DNA of 64,000 bases from DATBRC01 sp036560485 (GCA_036560485.1 DATBRC010000014.1:1-64000), one strand, 5' to 3'; positions 17,951 to 26,980 are shown, counted from the first letter of the stretch. The notes: generated by a model not told the origin, from the sequence alone. A program made the numbers and translations.

Positions 17951-18078
17951 GTCCCCTCTCCCACATCAGAGGGAGAGGGCTAGGGTGAGGGCTACTGCGC
18001 TTGCATTAAATTATGCGTTCAAATCAACCGGAGTTTTCCCTCACCCCAACCCTCTCCCACTGATGTGGGAGAGGGAAC
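17951..18078. repeat. CCCTCTCCC-type inverted repeat inside the RND operon
   Basis: Left arm GTCCCCTCTCCCACATCAGA plus GGGAGAGGGCTAGGGTGAGGG; right arm CCCTCACCCCAACCCTCTCC plus CACTGATGTGGGAGAGGGAAC. It resembles the CCCTCACCC..CCCTCTCCC repeats scattered through many proteobacterial genomes. It lies between the channel and fusion protein genes, where it would fold in the mRNA and could alter relative expression. Confidence 0.85.
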
Positions 18079-18094
18079 AACTACTCAAGTCCGA

Positions 18095-19633
18095 TTAGTC
18101 TTTTTTTGCCGCAACGTTCGGCACTGCCGCGCTTGCAAGCGCACTGCGATTCCACCATCCACCGCCGAGCGATTGAAACAACGCGGCGGTATCGGCAAAA
18201 CGCGCGGCCTGCGCTTGCACCAAACTAATATGCGCTTGCTGATAACTACGTTGCGCATCCAACAGCACCAAATAACTAACCGCGCCCAATTTGTACTGTT
18301 TGGTGGCAAGGTCCAATGATTCGCGCGCCAGCGACTCCACTTCCGCCTGCGCCTTTAGCGTCGACGCATCGGAATCCAATGCGCGCAAGCTATCCGCAAC
18401 ATTTTGAAACGCCATCAATACGGTCGCGCGATACTGCGCCGCTGCTTGATCATACGCTGCGACAGCTGCACGTTTTTTTGCACTAAGAGAACCGCCATTG
18501 AAAATCGGTTGCGTCAACGCAGCACCGATACTCCAGAATGTCGTACCGCCGGCAAAGAGATCATGTACTTTGGTATTCGATGAACCGTAACTTCCGTTCA
18601 AAGTAAATTGCGGATATTGATTGGCAGTCGCCACCCCGATCTGCGCACTGGCTTCATGCAGCAATGCTTCGCTGGCCTGGATGTCCGGCCGTTGACGCAC
18701 CAGCGCCGATGGCAAACTCACTGGCAAATCTTGTGGCAAGATCAATGAATCGAGCTGGAATTCCGGCATGCCGGATTCGCTCGGCAACTTTCCTGCATAC
18801 ACCGATAATTGATGACGCGTTTGCGCCAGTGCTTTTTCCAGTGCAGGCAAACCGGCTGCGGTTTGCGCCGCCTGATTGCGCTGAATCAGCAAGGTCGAAC
18901 GCGGAATCGCACCAAGTTCGAATTGTTTTTCGATCACGGCAGTCTGCTTTTGCTGCGCCTCCATCACTTCGAGTGTCGCCTGCATCTGCGCGCGCAACGA
19001 TGCTTCCTTGATTGCCGTTGTCACCAGATTCGAAGTGAGCGTCAGGTAAGTTGCCTCGACCTGATAGCGTTGATAATCCACGCCCGCCTGCAAACCTTCC
19101 AGTGCACGGCGCGCGCCGCCGAAAAGATCCAGTCCATATTCGACATTGACCGATGCGTTATACAAGTTGAAAACACGACCGCTGGGTGCGGGAGTAAACG
19201 GTGATACATGTTGACGCGTACCGTTGAATTGACCCGTCACACTCGGATAAATGGCGCTGCCTACTTCCGCGTTGTAATTCTCCTGCGCCTGATGCAGCGC
19301 GGCTTGTGCAGCGGCCATGTTCGGGTTCTGTTCCAATCCCGCACGGATCAATTGATCAAGCGCGTCAGAATGAAAAATGGTCCACCATTGGGCCGGTATG
19401 TCCTGATTCTGCACGAAACGTTGCGTAGCGCCGGACGAACCCGTTACACCATCAGCAGAAGTTGTTTCTGCAGGCATTGGTGTCGGTGTGTAGGAATTGC
19501 CTGCGTTGGCAGGTGCTTCAGGCCGTTTGAGATCCGGTCCGACGGCACAGCCGCCCAAAGCCAAACTGATAGCAATACTCAGGCTCATATTTTGAGCGAG
19601 CATGCAAAAGTGACCGCGTTTATTCTTTTTCAA
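18095..19633 (-). CDS. RND outer-membrane channel lipoprotein (OprM/NodT family)
   Basis: About 512 residues. The lipobox ALGGC gives a lipidated cysteine, followed by AVGPDLKRPEAP, the typical start of OprM-like channels. Two outer-membrane-efflux-protein repeats cover about 85-290 and 300-490 (QAALHQAQENYNAEVGS; KQYKLGAVSYLVLLDAQRSY). TTG at 19633 is preferred: GAAGG precedes it and the resulting start KKNKRGHFCMLAQNMSL is a good basic signal. TTG 19666 and ATG 19603 are alternatives. It lies upstream of the fusion protein on the same strand, an unusual order for this operon type, with a repeat in between. Confidence 0.92.
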   Translation of the reverse strand: MKKNKRGHFCMLAQNMSLSIAISLALGGCAVGPDLKRPEAPANAGNSYTPTPMPAETTSADGVTGSSGATQRFVQNQDIPAQWWTIFHSDALDQLIRAGLEQNPNMAAAQAALHQAQENYNAEVGSAIYPSVTGQFNGTRQHVSPFTPAPSGRVFNLYNASVNVEYGLDLFGGARRALEGLQAGVDYQRYQVEATYLTLTSNLVTTAIKEASLRAQMQATLEVMEAQQKQTAVIEKQFELGAIPRSTLLIQRNQAAQTAAGLPALEKALAQTRHQLSVYAGKLPSESGMPEFQLDSLILPQDLPVSLPSALVRQRPDIQASEALLHEASAQIGVATANQYPQFTLNGSYGSSNTKVHDLFAGGTTFWSIGAALTQPIFNGGSLSAKKRAAVAAYDQAAAQYRATVLMAFQNVADSLRALDSDASTLKAQAEVESLARESLDLATKQYKLGAVSYLVLLDAQRSYQQAHISLVQAQAARFADTAALFQSLGGGWWNRSALASAAVPNVAAKKD

Positions 19634-20079
19634 TTGCCTTCGCTCCCGTATCAAGGCGCTTATCAAACCGGTCTATTTTAGTTAATGACCGGAAAGTCAA
19701 TTGTATACAAATTTTTAATTTTGAGTTGGACACCCGTTTTTTGGGCAAAAATCTCCGAGCTGGCTAATGGATATCAAGGTTCGTGCATTCATCGCCAAAG
19801 ACAAGCTCTAAAACGATTAATGGTGATGCACAGAAGCTGAAGCTGGCATGTGCGTTTGTTACCGCAGTAATGTGCAGCATGCATTGCATAATTTTTTTGC
19901 GAGAATTTAATGATTGCTGCCAGGATCGTACATGTGACGCTTTTCACGATTCTGTTAATAGTACACAAAAAACAACGTACCGTTGGAAAGCCAAGTCAGG
20001 CAAGGGTTGCTGAGTTATCGTATGAATTATTTTTTAAACCAAGTCCAGATAAGCGTCATACGCGTTCGGACATATCTAA
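19634..20079. other. Intergenic region between RND channel gene and cassette
   Basis: About 450 bp with no convincing gene. Short frames are present but have no ribosome sites and unremarkable composition. No regulator of the efflux operon lies here, although one is often expected. Confidence 0.4.
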
Positions 20080-20101
20080 TTAGGGTGCACACTACTCCAC
20101 C

Positions 20102-21154
20102 ATGCAGGCTCAATCGCGAAGAAGAATGCTGCTACGTGCGAGCGGGATCATGCTCGCATTACCGTGGATGGGCCGTGCTGTAGGCACCGAGGCAAGCCGG
20201 CCAGCGTCAGATCGAGAATGCACGTTCGCCGCAGCAGCACTTTTTCGGGGCGCGCCTACCGGCTCCTCCGTCGAAGGTTGTCGGTTCTCCTCCGGTTCAG
20301 CTGCGATCTTTCAGGGCGCATCGCTCGCTAAGCCACTCGTGGCCTCGCTTGCACTCAAGCTAGTGCTGCGCGGTGTGCTGGATTTGGATAAACCGCTCAG
20401 CGAGCTCTTGCCAAATGGTTATGTCCATCGCCAGAACCTGTTCGCCCTGCGGGAGTCTCCAATCGTCGACGAGGTCCCTAGCGCGATGCTGCAAAGGCTT
20501 ACCGCCCGCACTCTGCTCTCACACACGTCGGGGCTCCCGAACTGGTCCTCCAAAGGACCGCTTCAACTTACCTTCGAACCTGGCACACGATGGCAGTACT
20601 CAGGTGAAGGCTACGTGCTCCTCCAACATGTTCTCCATGCGCTGACCGCATTGCCGTTGCAGGAGCTCGCGTCCGTAGAGCTGTTCAAACCACTTGGGCT
20701 TCGCCACACAGCCTTTAAGCTCACAGACCGAATCGCGCAGTCCCTTGTTTCAGGCCATTCCACATCGGGCGCTGTTCGTCAACTTCGGTTTCCGTACGAG
20801 ATCGCTGCGAACTCGTTGTACACCACCGCAGAGGACTACGCGATGTTCATGTCGTCGGTGCTCTCGGATGAACGGATGCTGTTGCTAGCCACGCAGAATC
20901 CAGTACCGATACCGAAGACGTCGAACGTCTTCTGGGGGCTCGGTTGGGGCATCGAGCACACAGCTGCAAGCAAGTACATCTGGCACTGGGGAAACAACCC
21001 CGGCTTCCGCGCCCTTGCCATGGCTGACCTGCGTACAAAGGATGCAGTGGTAGCGCTCACAGCCACGGAAGACGGCATGCCCTTAGCCAAGTTGCGCGTA
21101 CAAGCCGTCCTGCCGGGTCCGCATCCGGGTCTTGATCTCAGTTTCGTCCAGTGA
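20102..21154 (+). CDS. Class C beta-lactamase-like serine hydrolase (cassette-borne)
   Basis: 350 residues. A twin-arginine-type leader (SRRRMLLRASGIMLALPW) suggests export. The penicillin-binding fold motifs are present: SxxK at Ser74-Lys77 (GASLAKP), a YxN-like motif at Tyr166 (YSGEGY, Gly in place of Asn), HTSGLPNW before it, and a late HWGNNPG in the place of KTG. This is the pattern of class C/esterase-like serine hydrolases (EstB, PBP4*); true beta-lactamase activity is unproven. G+C-rich and unlike its neighbours in codon style. Start 22 bp inside the cassette; stop 12 bp before attC. No clear ribosome site, as is common in cassettes. Confidence 0.85.
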   Translation: MQAQSRRRMLLRASGIMLALPWMGRAVGTEASRPASDRECTFAAAALFRGAPTGSSVEGCRFSSGSAAIFQGASLAKPLVASLALKLVLRGVLDLDKPLSELLPNGYVHRQNLFALRESPIVDEVPSAMLQRLTARTLLSHTSGLPNWSSKGPLQLTFEPGTRWQYSGEGYVLLQHVLHALTALPLQELASVELFKPLGLRHTAFKLTDRIAQSLVSGHSTSGAVRQLRFPYEIAANSLYTTAEDYAMFMSSVLSDERMLLLATQNPVPIPKTSNVFWGLGWGIEHTAASKYIWHWGNNPGFRALAMADLRTKDAVVALTATEDGMPLAKLRVQAVLPGPHPGLDLSFVQ

Positions 21155-21166
21155 GCGACGAGTGCA

Positions 21167-21238
21167 CCCTAACCCTTCCATGGAGGTGACGGCTTTCAAC
21201 GGGTTTCGTCAGCCTCCAGCTGTCCCTCATGTCAAGCG
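21167..21238 (+). other. attC-like recombination site of the solitary cassette
   Basis: R'' CCCTAAC at 21167-21173, then CCTTCCATGGAGGTGAC, a central stem region with GGAGG..CCTCC pairing, then TGTCCCTCATGTCAAGCG ending at 21238. The CCTTCCAT...CCCTCATGTCAA layout is that of a well-known attC group. The R' box after the crossover G is degenerate (CTATAAC). Folding would confirm the extrahelical bases. Confidence 0.75.
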
Positions 21239-21298
21239 CTATAACCTCCCTTGATCGGACATGCACTGTCCGATCAGGTCACAACTTACATCAAGAAC

Positions 21299-21898
21299 TC
21301 AACTCGACGGCCCCACACTACGCTGCTCATCCTGCGTCCCACGCGTACTCGACTCGAACCGTTTCTCAATCACTTCAATCATTTTTTCATTGAACGCCGG
21401 AATATCCGCCGGCTTGCGGCTGCTGACCCAATTGCGATCGTTCACCACTTCCTGATCAACCCAAGTGCCGCCGGCATTGCGGATGTCATCCTGCAAGGTC
21501 GGCCAGCTGGTTAGCGTGCGGCCTTTTACCAATCCAGCCGACACTAGCAACCATGGCCCGTGACAAATCACTGCAATCGGTTTGCCGTCCAGCTGCATTC
21601 CCTTCACGATCTGCTGCGCTTTCGGGATCATCCTTATCTGGTCCGCGTTAATCACACCACCGGGTAATACGACTGCATCAAAATCCTTTGGGTCCACTTC
21701 ATCGAAGGTCACGTCAACATCGAATTGATCGCCTTTATCGATGTGATTAAAACCTTGCACTTTTCCTAGCTTGTTTGAAACAACCGTGACGCTTGCACCG
21801 GCCTTTTCCAACGCATCGCGCGGCCCGGTAAATTCCGGTTGCTCGAAGCCATCGGTGACCAGTATGGCCACGCGCATTCCACCTAATCTTGGTTCCAT
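21299..21898 (-). CDS. DJ-1/PfpI family protein
   Basis: 199 residues. DJ-1/PfpI fold with the nucleophile elbow AVICHGPWLL (Cys112-His113) and an early FEQPEFTGP segment whose Glu would support the cysteine. This is the PfpI/YhbO type, linked to glyoxalase III, deglycase or general stress protection; the protease label is historical. AAGGAG lies 7 bases before the ATG. Single gene with a dRS3-like repeat behind its promoter. Confidence 0.9.
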   Translation of the reverse strand: MEPRLGGMRVAILVTDGFEQPEFTGPRDALEKAGASVTVVSNKLGKVQGFNHIDKGDQFDVDVTFDEVDPKDFDAVVLPGGVINADQIRMIPKAQQIVKGMQLDGKPIAVICHGPWLLVSAGLVKGRTLTSWPTLQDDIRNAGGTWVDQEVVNDRNWVSSRKPADIPAFNEKMIEVIEKRFESSTRGTQDEQRSVGPSS

Positions 21899-21945
21899 GA
21901 TCGATCTCCTTGTTGATGCTTGTAAAACTCACGACGTTTAATTTG

Positions 21946-22062
21946 TCGTTCCAGCGCACGCTGGAATCCAGCGGCGTTGTTTGCTCGTAATCGCGACGCC
22001 TGTATTCAAGTCCGTGGAGCGCAATGAACGACGCTGGGCCCCAGCGTGCGCTGGGGCGACAT
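21946..22062. repeat. dRS3-like inverted repeat (CCAGCGCACGCTGG type)
   Basis: Left arm TCGTTCCAGCGCACGCTGGA + ATCCAGCG; right arm CGCTGGGCCCCAGCGTGCGC + TGGGGCGACAT. Both arms hold CCAGCGCACGCTGG or its close complement, so they can pair with each other and within themselves. It is similar in layout to the CGTCGTTCCCGC..GCGGGAATCC repeats at 32.1 and 40.6 kb and lies upstream of the PfpI gene. Confidence 0.75.
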
Positions 22063-22372
22063 GTGATGGAGTGAAGGATGGTGTGGAAGTTCGATTGAAT
22101 GTGACGTGTATTTGTGCGCCATGACGATGTGAGAGCGCAGATTAATTTTTAGAAAAATCATGCGCGAAACATGTCACGCGATCTTCTTTCATTAGCATGT
22201 CATTTCCTCTTTGCAGCATGCAAATAATCAATGCAAATTTTCCATAAGAATGATTTTTTACTCTGCGGCCATGAAATGATTGCCGCGAAAATATAAAAAT
22301 TTTTGTGTTGCAATTTTAGTTTCTTTAGGGAACCGATAAACTTGATGCGCGTCAAAACAATTCCTTTCATCA

Positions 22373-23542
22373 ATGACACAAGGAATTCTTTTGATTATTC
22401 GCACAACTTCTCTCATCAAAAAACACGCACTCACATTCACCTTACTTATTTCTCTATTCGCAGGATATGCTTCCTGCAGTCAACAAGCAGTTGCAGCCGA
22501 TGCCCAACCAATTTATTACGGCGCATCAGATTGTTCTATCAATGCTGTTCAAAAAGCAGTCAATTCAGTTGTCCCAGGAACAACCATCTCGATACCTGCA
22601 GGCGATTGCAATTGGGGCACGCAACAATTGAATATCCCTGGCGGCATCTTTCTGCAAGGCGCAGGACAAGATGCGACAACGATACGTCGCGTTGGCGTCG
22701 TTTCAGAAAATACATATCTGATTGCATACGATTGCGCCAATGGCGGTCAGGCAAAAATGGCCGGCATGACACTAGTCGGCAACGGCAATGGCGGCATCAC
22801 GGATAAAGGTCTTGGCTTGCTGAACGGTTGCAAGGATTTCAAAATATCCGAAAACAAATTTACCAAATTTATTTTCAGTGCGATCTATGTCGGCGATGCG
22901 CCGAATCAGAGTGGCGTTATATTCAACAACAAATTTATCGATAACTTTAGTGCCGACCTGATGAATCTCGGTTATGGCATCTCCGTCTATGGCGGCGGTG
23001 CATGGCCTGCGTTGGATCTTGGCTCAAAGAATGCGGTGTTCATCGAAGACAATTATTTCTCCGGCAATCGCCATAACGTTGCATCGAATAATGGGTCGGT
23101 TTATGTATTCCGCTACAACACGGTGATCGGACAAGAACCGGCGAAAGATTTTGCGATGACCGATGCACACGGTGTGTCATCGTCGCCGCGTGGTTCACGC
23201 AGCTTTGAGATCTACAACAATCAGTATTCGACCAACATCAGCAATGGCACGCAACGTACTGCGGTCGGTATCCGCGGCGGCGATGGCGTGATCTTCAACA
23301 ACACGGTTGCCAATACGATTAGCCATGCTGTTGAACTGGATGCAGAAGGTTTCAGTTGCGGCGCATATCCGGGTAACGACCAAATCAGGTCGCTGTATAT
23401 CTGGAATAATTCCGACACGGCAGGCGGCAGCATCAACAACAACTGCCCCGCGTCGATTGCGTTGAATCGTGATTACTTCTTGTCGGCCAAGCCTGGATAC
23501 TCGCCTTACGCGTACCCGCATCCATTGCGTGCAACGCCGTAA
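22373..23542 (+). CDS. Secreted right-handed beta-helix protein
   Basis: About 389 residues; a signal peptide runs to about AVAADA, or a lipobox-like GYASC. The mature part has repeated short beta/Asn-turn units (IFNNKFIDNF, FIEDNYFSGN, FRYNTVIG, EIYNNQYSTN, IFNNTVANT, LYIWNNSDT), the signature of pectate-lyase-type beta helices. TTG at 22391, with AAGGA 6 bases upstream, may be the real start, since the ATG at 22373 has no ribosome site. Substrate, if any, is unknown; candidates are polysaccharide binding or cleavage, or a surface adhesin. No neighbours in an operon. Confidence 0.75.
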   Translation: MTQGILLIIRTTSLIKKHALTFTLLISLFAGYASCSQQAVAADAQPIYYGASDCSINAVQKAVNSVVPGTTISIPAGDCNWGTQQLNIPGGIFLQGAGQDATTIRRVGVVSENTYLIAYDCANGGQAKMAGMTLVGNGNGGITDKGLGLLNGCKDFKISENKFTKFIFSAIYVGDAPNQSGVIFNNKFIDNFSADLMNLGYGISVYGGGAWPALDLGSKNAVFIEDNYFSGNRHNVASNNGSVYVFRYNTVIGQEPAKDFAMTDAHGVSSSPRGSRSFEIYNNQYSTNISNGTQRTAVGIRGGDGVIFNNTVANTISHAVELDAEGFSCGAYPGNDQIRSLYIWNNSDTAGGSINNNCPASIALNRDYFLSAKPGYSPYAYPHPLRATP

Positions 23543-23572
23543 GACCAATCTTCAAGCCTCGATATTGATCCG

Positions 23573-24148
23573 TTATTTGGACGTCACAGCACGCGCCAAA
23601 TCATCAGGATCATATCCAGGCAGCATGCCATCGAGCAGCAGATGCGACAGGCCATGAATCATCGACCACATCCGTAGCGCAACCACATCAGGCGCCGGCC
23701 CCAGATCGGGACGCGCCTGGATCGCTTGTCCGAATCCCTGAGTCACCTGTTCAACCGCCGCTTTCAATTCCGGATGGCGATCGCGGTCTGCAACCGCAGG
23801 GCCGAACATCAGACGAAAGCGGCCTGGCCGCGCGAGTGCAAAACGGACATAAGCCTGCCCCATTGCGGCGAGCGGATTGTCCGACTTCATTGCCGATTTC
23901 TGCAGCGCTAAACCGAATGCTTGAAAGCCGCGTAAAGCCAATGCGGCCAGCAAGCTTTCCTTGTCGGCAAAATGGCGATAGGTCGCCGTCGGCGTCACGC
24001 CGGTTCTGCGCGCCACTTCGCGCAGGCTGACCGCCTCTACTCCGCCCTCATCCAGCAAACCATCGGCTGCATCGAGCAACGCCGCCCTCAGATCGCCGTG
24101 ATGATATGTTTTTCGTCTTGATGCTGATTTTGATTTTGATGTTGACAC
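23573..24148 (-). CDS. TetR family transcriptional regulator
   Basis: 191 residues. N-terminal HTH (KTYHHGDLRAALLDAADGLL ... VSLREVARRTGVTPTATYRH) and a C-terminal ligand domain of the TetR_C_33 kind (RFALARPGRFRLMFGPAVAD). The frame opens with GTG at 24148; no strong ribosome site. A 15-bp palindrome lies 20 bp upstream, between this gene and the divergent glycosyltransferase. It therefore probably represses itself and the glycosyltransferase. Confidence 0.88.
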   Translation of the reverse strand: MSTSKSKSASRRKTYHHGDLRAALLDAADGLLDEGGVEAVSLREVARRTGVTPTATYRHFADKESLLAALALRGFQAFGLALQKSAMKSDNPLAAMGQAYVRFALARPGRFRLMFGPAVADRDRHPELKAAVEQVTQGFGQAIQARPDLGPAPDVVALRMWSMIHGLSHLLLDGMLPGYDPDDLARAVTSK

Positions 24149-24167
24149 TGTTCACATTATTGGTTAA

Positions 24168-24182
24168 GTTAACGGCGTTAAC
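24168..24182. promoter_or_regulatory. Palindrome in the TetR/glycosyltransferase intergenic region
   Basis: GTTAAC-GGC-GTTAAC, symmetric about a 3-base centre, in the 118-bp divergent promoter region; a fitting TetR operator. Confidence 0.5.
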
Positions 24183-24266
24183 ATAATTCATCTGCCGGTG
24201 TAAAGCAAATGCACGGTAATGTGCATCGAATTTAATACTCACTAAAGTTACATAGGGGAGCAGGCA

Positions 24267-25514
24267 ATGAGAATTCTTATCGCGACTGTCGGAAGTCATG
24301 GAGATGTGTTGCCGTTTATTGCGTTAGGCAGGGAGTTGCAACGGCGGGGGCATGATGTGCGGTTTTATGCAGACAAAACCTTTGAGAGTCTGGTGAGCGA
24401 AGCGGCACTTCATTTCACGCCGATTGCCGCCGGAGATAAATATCGAGATTCACTGCAAAACCCCGACATCACCGATCCGATCAAAGGGATGCGCATGGTA
24501 GCTGAAGGTACAGCCGAATACGCACCCATGTTCTATCAAGCGATGTACCGCGATATCGAACTGGGCCGCACGGTAGTCATTGGCTCGACACTAGCATTTG
24601 GCGCTCGTCTGCTACGCGAAAAGCATCACATACCCACCGTCATCGCACATTTCGCACCATCTGTGCTGCGCTCCGAATACCTGGCGCCCCGCTTCTCTCC
24701 GATCGGCCATATGGAACATGCACCACGATTCGTCAAACGCTTTATCTGGTCGGCAATGGACAAGCGGTTTCTCGATCCGCTTTATACGGTTCCATTCAAC
24801 CGCATTCGCCATGATCTTGGCTTGCCGCCTGTTAAGCGCATATGGCATGGCTGGATCCATGAAGCCGATCTGCTGCTCGGTTTGTTTCCGGAATGGTTTG
24901 CAGAGCGCCAGTCGGACTGGCCTGCCGCACTTCAACTGACAGGCTTTCCGCTGGACGATCATGGCAAAGATGCGCCGTTGCCGGATGAATTGAATGCCTT
25001 CCTGCAGGCAGGCGAAGCACCGATCGGCTTTACTGCAGGCACTGCCAACGCGACTTCGCACAAGTTCTTCGCTACGTCGGTTGAAGTATGCCGCAGCAGC
25101 GGGCGGCGTGGAATCATGCTGACACAAAATGCGGCACAGCTTCCCGCCTCGTTGCCATCGAATGTATTACACGTTCCGTATGCGCCGTTCAAGGCATTGC
25201 TGCCCAGGCTCGCTGCATTCGTTCATCACGGCGGCATAGGTTCCACCAGTGAAGCATTACGTGCCGGTGTACCGCAATTGATCCGGCCGATGGCGTACGA
25301 CCAATTCGATAATGCAAGTCGCGCGGTGCGATTGGGTGTCGCGCGAGAAATTCTGCCGCGTCTTTACAAACCCAAAGCAGTCACTAAAGTGTTGGCGGAA
25401 CTGGTCGACAATGAAAACGTGCGAGCACATTGTCAAAAGATTGCAAAAAAATTGGCAACCGAAGATGGCATCGCGCGTGCATGCGATGAAATTTTGCGAT
25501 TACATACAAATTGA
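24267..25514 (+). CDS. UGT-like glycosyltransferase (GT1, MGT/sterol type)
   Basis: 415 residues, GT-B fold. N-terminal acceptor domain begins MRILIATVGSHGDVLPFIAL, with GRELQRRGHDVRF; the C-terminal donor domain contains HHGGIGSTSEALRAGVP and PMAYDQFDNA, the classic UDP-sugar-binding stretch. No signal peptide. Close relatives glycosylate lipids, sterols, macrolides or rhamnolipid precursors; the acceptor here is unknown. ATAGGGGAG precedes the ATG. Divergent from the TetR gene, which is its likely regulator. Ends 1 bp from the convergent cupin gene. Confidence 0.9.
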   Translation: MRILIATVGSHGDVLPFIALGRELQRRGHDVRFYADKTFESLVSEAALHFTPIAAGDKYRDSLQNPDITDPIKGMRMVAEGTAEYAPMFYQAMYRDIELGRTVVIGSTLAFGARLLREKHHIPTVIAHFAPSVLRSEYLAPRFSPIGHMEHAPRFVKRFIWSAMDKRFLDPLYTVPFNRIRHDLGLPPVKRIWHGWIHEADLLLGLFPEWFAERQSDWPAALQLTGFPLDDHGKDAPLPDELNAFLQAGEAPIGFTAGTANATSHKFFATSVEVCRSSGRRGIMLTQNAAQLPASLPSNVLHVPYAPFKALLPRLAAFVHHGGIGSTSEALRAGVPQLIRPMAYDQFDNASRAVRLGVAREILPRLYKPKAVTKVLAELVDNENVRAHCQKIAKKLATEDGIARACDEILRLHTN

Positions 25515-25515
25515 C

Positions 25516-25899
25516 TTACTTTGGCTTCGCATATTTCGTGACACCCGTCACATCGAACACTACGCAGCGTTGATCGCCAACTATCCACGCATCATGTCCA
25601 GGCGGCATATAAAACACGTCGCCTGGTCCGTACTCCACTTCTTGTCCTTCATCCATCTTAACCACCATGCGGCCTTCCAGAATGATGCCGGTATGCGCAG
25701 CCTGACATGAATCCGTTCCGGCGATCGGTTTCACATGTTCGCTCCAGCGCCATCCCGGTTCGAATTCACCGCGTCCCATCGTCTGGTTACCGACCGTGAA
25801 TACACTCATTCTGCCTTTGTCGTCTTTGAATGGCCGAATTTCATCCGGTTTGTCGGATGATTTTTTCTCTAAGGATTTTCTTTCCAATGTTGCACTCAT
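25516..25899 (-). CDS. Cupin-domain protein
   Basis: 127 residues from the ATG at 25899, which has AAGGA 8 bases upstream; an ATG 15 bases earlier lies before the ribosome site. One cupin barrel: WSEHVKPIAGTDSCQAAHTG, then LEGRMVVKMDEGQEVEYGPG and VFYMPPGHDAWIVGD. Metal ligands are partly conserved (His in SEH, His in AAHTG and PGHDAW). Such single-cupin proteins act as small-molecule binding or isomerase-like units; function not assigned. Convergent with the glycosyltransferase. Confidence 0.82.
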   Translation of the reverse strand: MSATLERKSLEKKSSDKPDEIRPFKDDKGRMSVFTVGNQTMGRGEFEPGWRWSEHVKPIAGTDSCQAAHTGIILEGRMVVKMDEGQEVEYGPGDVFYMPPGHDAWIVGDQRCVVFDVTGVTKYAKPK

Positions 25900-26164
25900 C
25901 ACTTGTTCCTTCAAAAATTGTTTGATCGAATACGGTATTGGCGAGCCGTCTCTCAGAGGGATAAAGCAATCAACCGGCTTCGCCGATACAAAATTATCGA
26001 CTAGCAGATAAAATGCATATCGAATTCACTCAGTATAGATATGCCAATAGGGATCACAAGATCGCATACGGTCTAATTTACACTTGGTGTTTGCGGAATC
26101 TCAGTTAATCTGTGCGAACGAATCAGCCAAAATATTTTGTGGCTGGAACAAAACACGAAATGCG

Positions 26165-26377
26165 ATGAACCCAAAGCTGTTACAAAAGTTGGTCATTCTC
26201 GAAATGCCTTATGGGAAATACAAAGGCCGTCTGCTCGCCGACCTGCCTGGACATTATCTCGGCTGGTTCGCCCGTCAGGGTTTTCCTCCAGGTGAACTAG
26301 GCCGTTTGCTTGCGCTGATGTATGAGCTGGACCACAATGCGCTGCGACACTTGCTTGATCCGCTACGACAGCGATAG
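26165..26377 (+). CDS. DUF3820 family small protein
   Basis: 70 residues from ATG 26165: EMPYGKYKGRLLADLPGHYL, then WFARQGFPPGELGRLLALMYE and HLLDPLRQR. This is the DUF3820 fold (a putative quorum-regulated small protein seen across proteobacteria). The open frame runs back to 26084 but the extra residues are not part of the family. Ribosome site weak. Single gene. Confidence 0.8.
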   Translation: MNPKLLQKLVILEMPYGKYKGRLLADLPGHYLGWFARQGFPPGELGRLLALMYELDHNALRHLLDPLRQR

Positions 26378-26713
26378 CTGTTGATGCGCCTGCCGTAATT
26401 TCAGATGAACGCAAACGCGCTGTGTGATCGAAAATCTGTGATGTGATCATCAGCTCGTTTGTAGAAACGCCGATCACTCCAACGTTTTCCATGCTGCGTA
26501 AAATCAAGCGTGATGCGAAACGGCGGCGCAGCGTTGCTGCCTTCGGCAAGAGGAGAAAGATCGAGGATGGAGAAGGGAATCATTTACGACATATAAGCTC
26601 TAACCGCTGAAAACAAGCATAGCCAAGCAAAGATTCATTGACCATCGATACTTTTTTCCTGATGGTATGCGTCAATCAGAAACATAATGTTCCGATCAAG
26701 TATGAGGCGCACC
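26378..26713. other. Intergenic region, no gene seen
   Basis: About 335 bp between two small genes. No terminator, repeat or RNA signature stands out. Confidence 0.3.
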
Positions 26714-26980
26714 ATGATCTTGCAGGTTGAAACGTCCGAAGCACCGTCTGACTGGCCACAACCAACCGGCTTTTTTCTTGGTGAAAAGCATATCGATGTT
26801 GTTCAAATCATCGATCGATGGCCAAGCGCCGATCATGTTTATTTCAAAGTGCAAGCCGACGACGGCAGCACGTACATATTAAGGCACGATGAAAACCCGG
26901 ATCAGTGGGAAATGACTTTCTTCGGTGCAGTCAATCAACCGGATGAACCGTATAAACGCGCCGGCCATTATCTGATTTAA
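26714..26980 (+). CDS. Small hypothetical protein, 88 aa
   Basis: The ATG at 26714 is preferred to the one at 26687: GAGG lies 6 bases before it. The protein begins MILQVETSEAPSDWPQPTGF, and its core (HVYFKVQADDGSTYILRHDE, then QWEMTFF) looks like a small beta-rich domain seen in short proteobacterial proteins without assigned function. Convergent with the alcohol dehydrogenase; a hairpin lies between them. Confidence 0.65.
   Translation: MILQVETSEAPSDWPQPTGFFLGEKHIDVVQIIDRWPSADHVYFKVQADDGSTYILRHDENPDQWEMTFFGAVNQPDEPYKRAGHYLI

Larger units (their letters stand above)
20080..21238 (+). mobile_element. Solitary integron gene cassette
   Basis: The segment starts TTAGGGTGCAC (20080-20090) and contains one gene beginning 12 bp later. 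After the stop codon comes GTGCACCCTAA (21162-21172), the exact complement of the start, followed by an attC-like region. In a circular cassette the start of the linear form is the distal part of attC R', so this pairing is what a cassette predicts. The flanking bases (A before, CTATAAC after) are not a canonical GTTRRRY core, suggesting insertion at a secondary site rather than in an array. No integrase gene is nearby. Confidence 0.8.

Noticed and set aside
20080..21172. Treating the 11-bp inverted repeats around the hydrolase gene as IS ends
   Set aside because: No transposase and the pair is exactly explained as the two halves of a cassette attC pairing.
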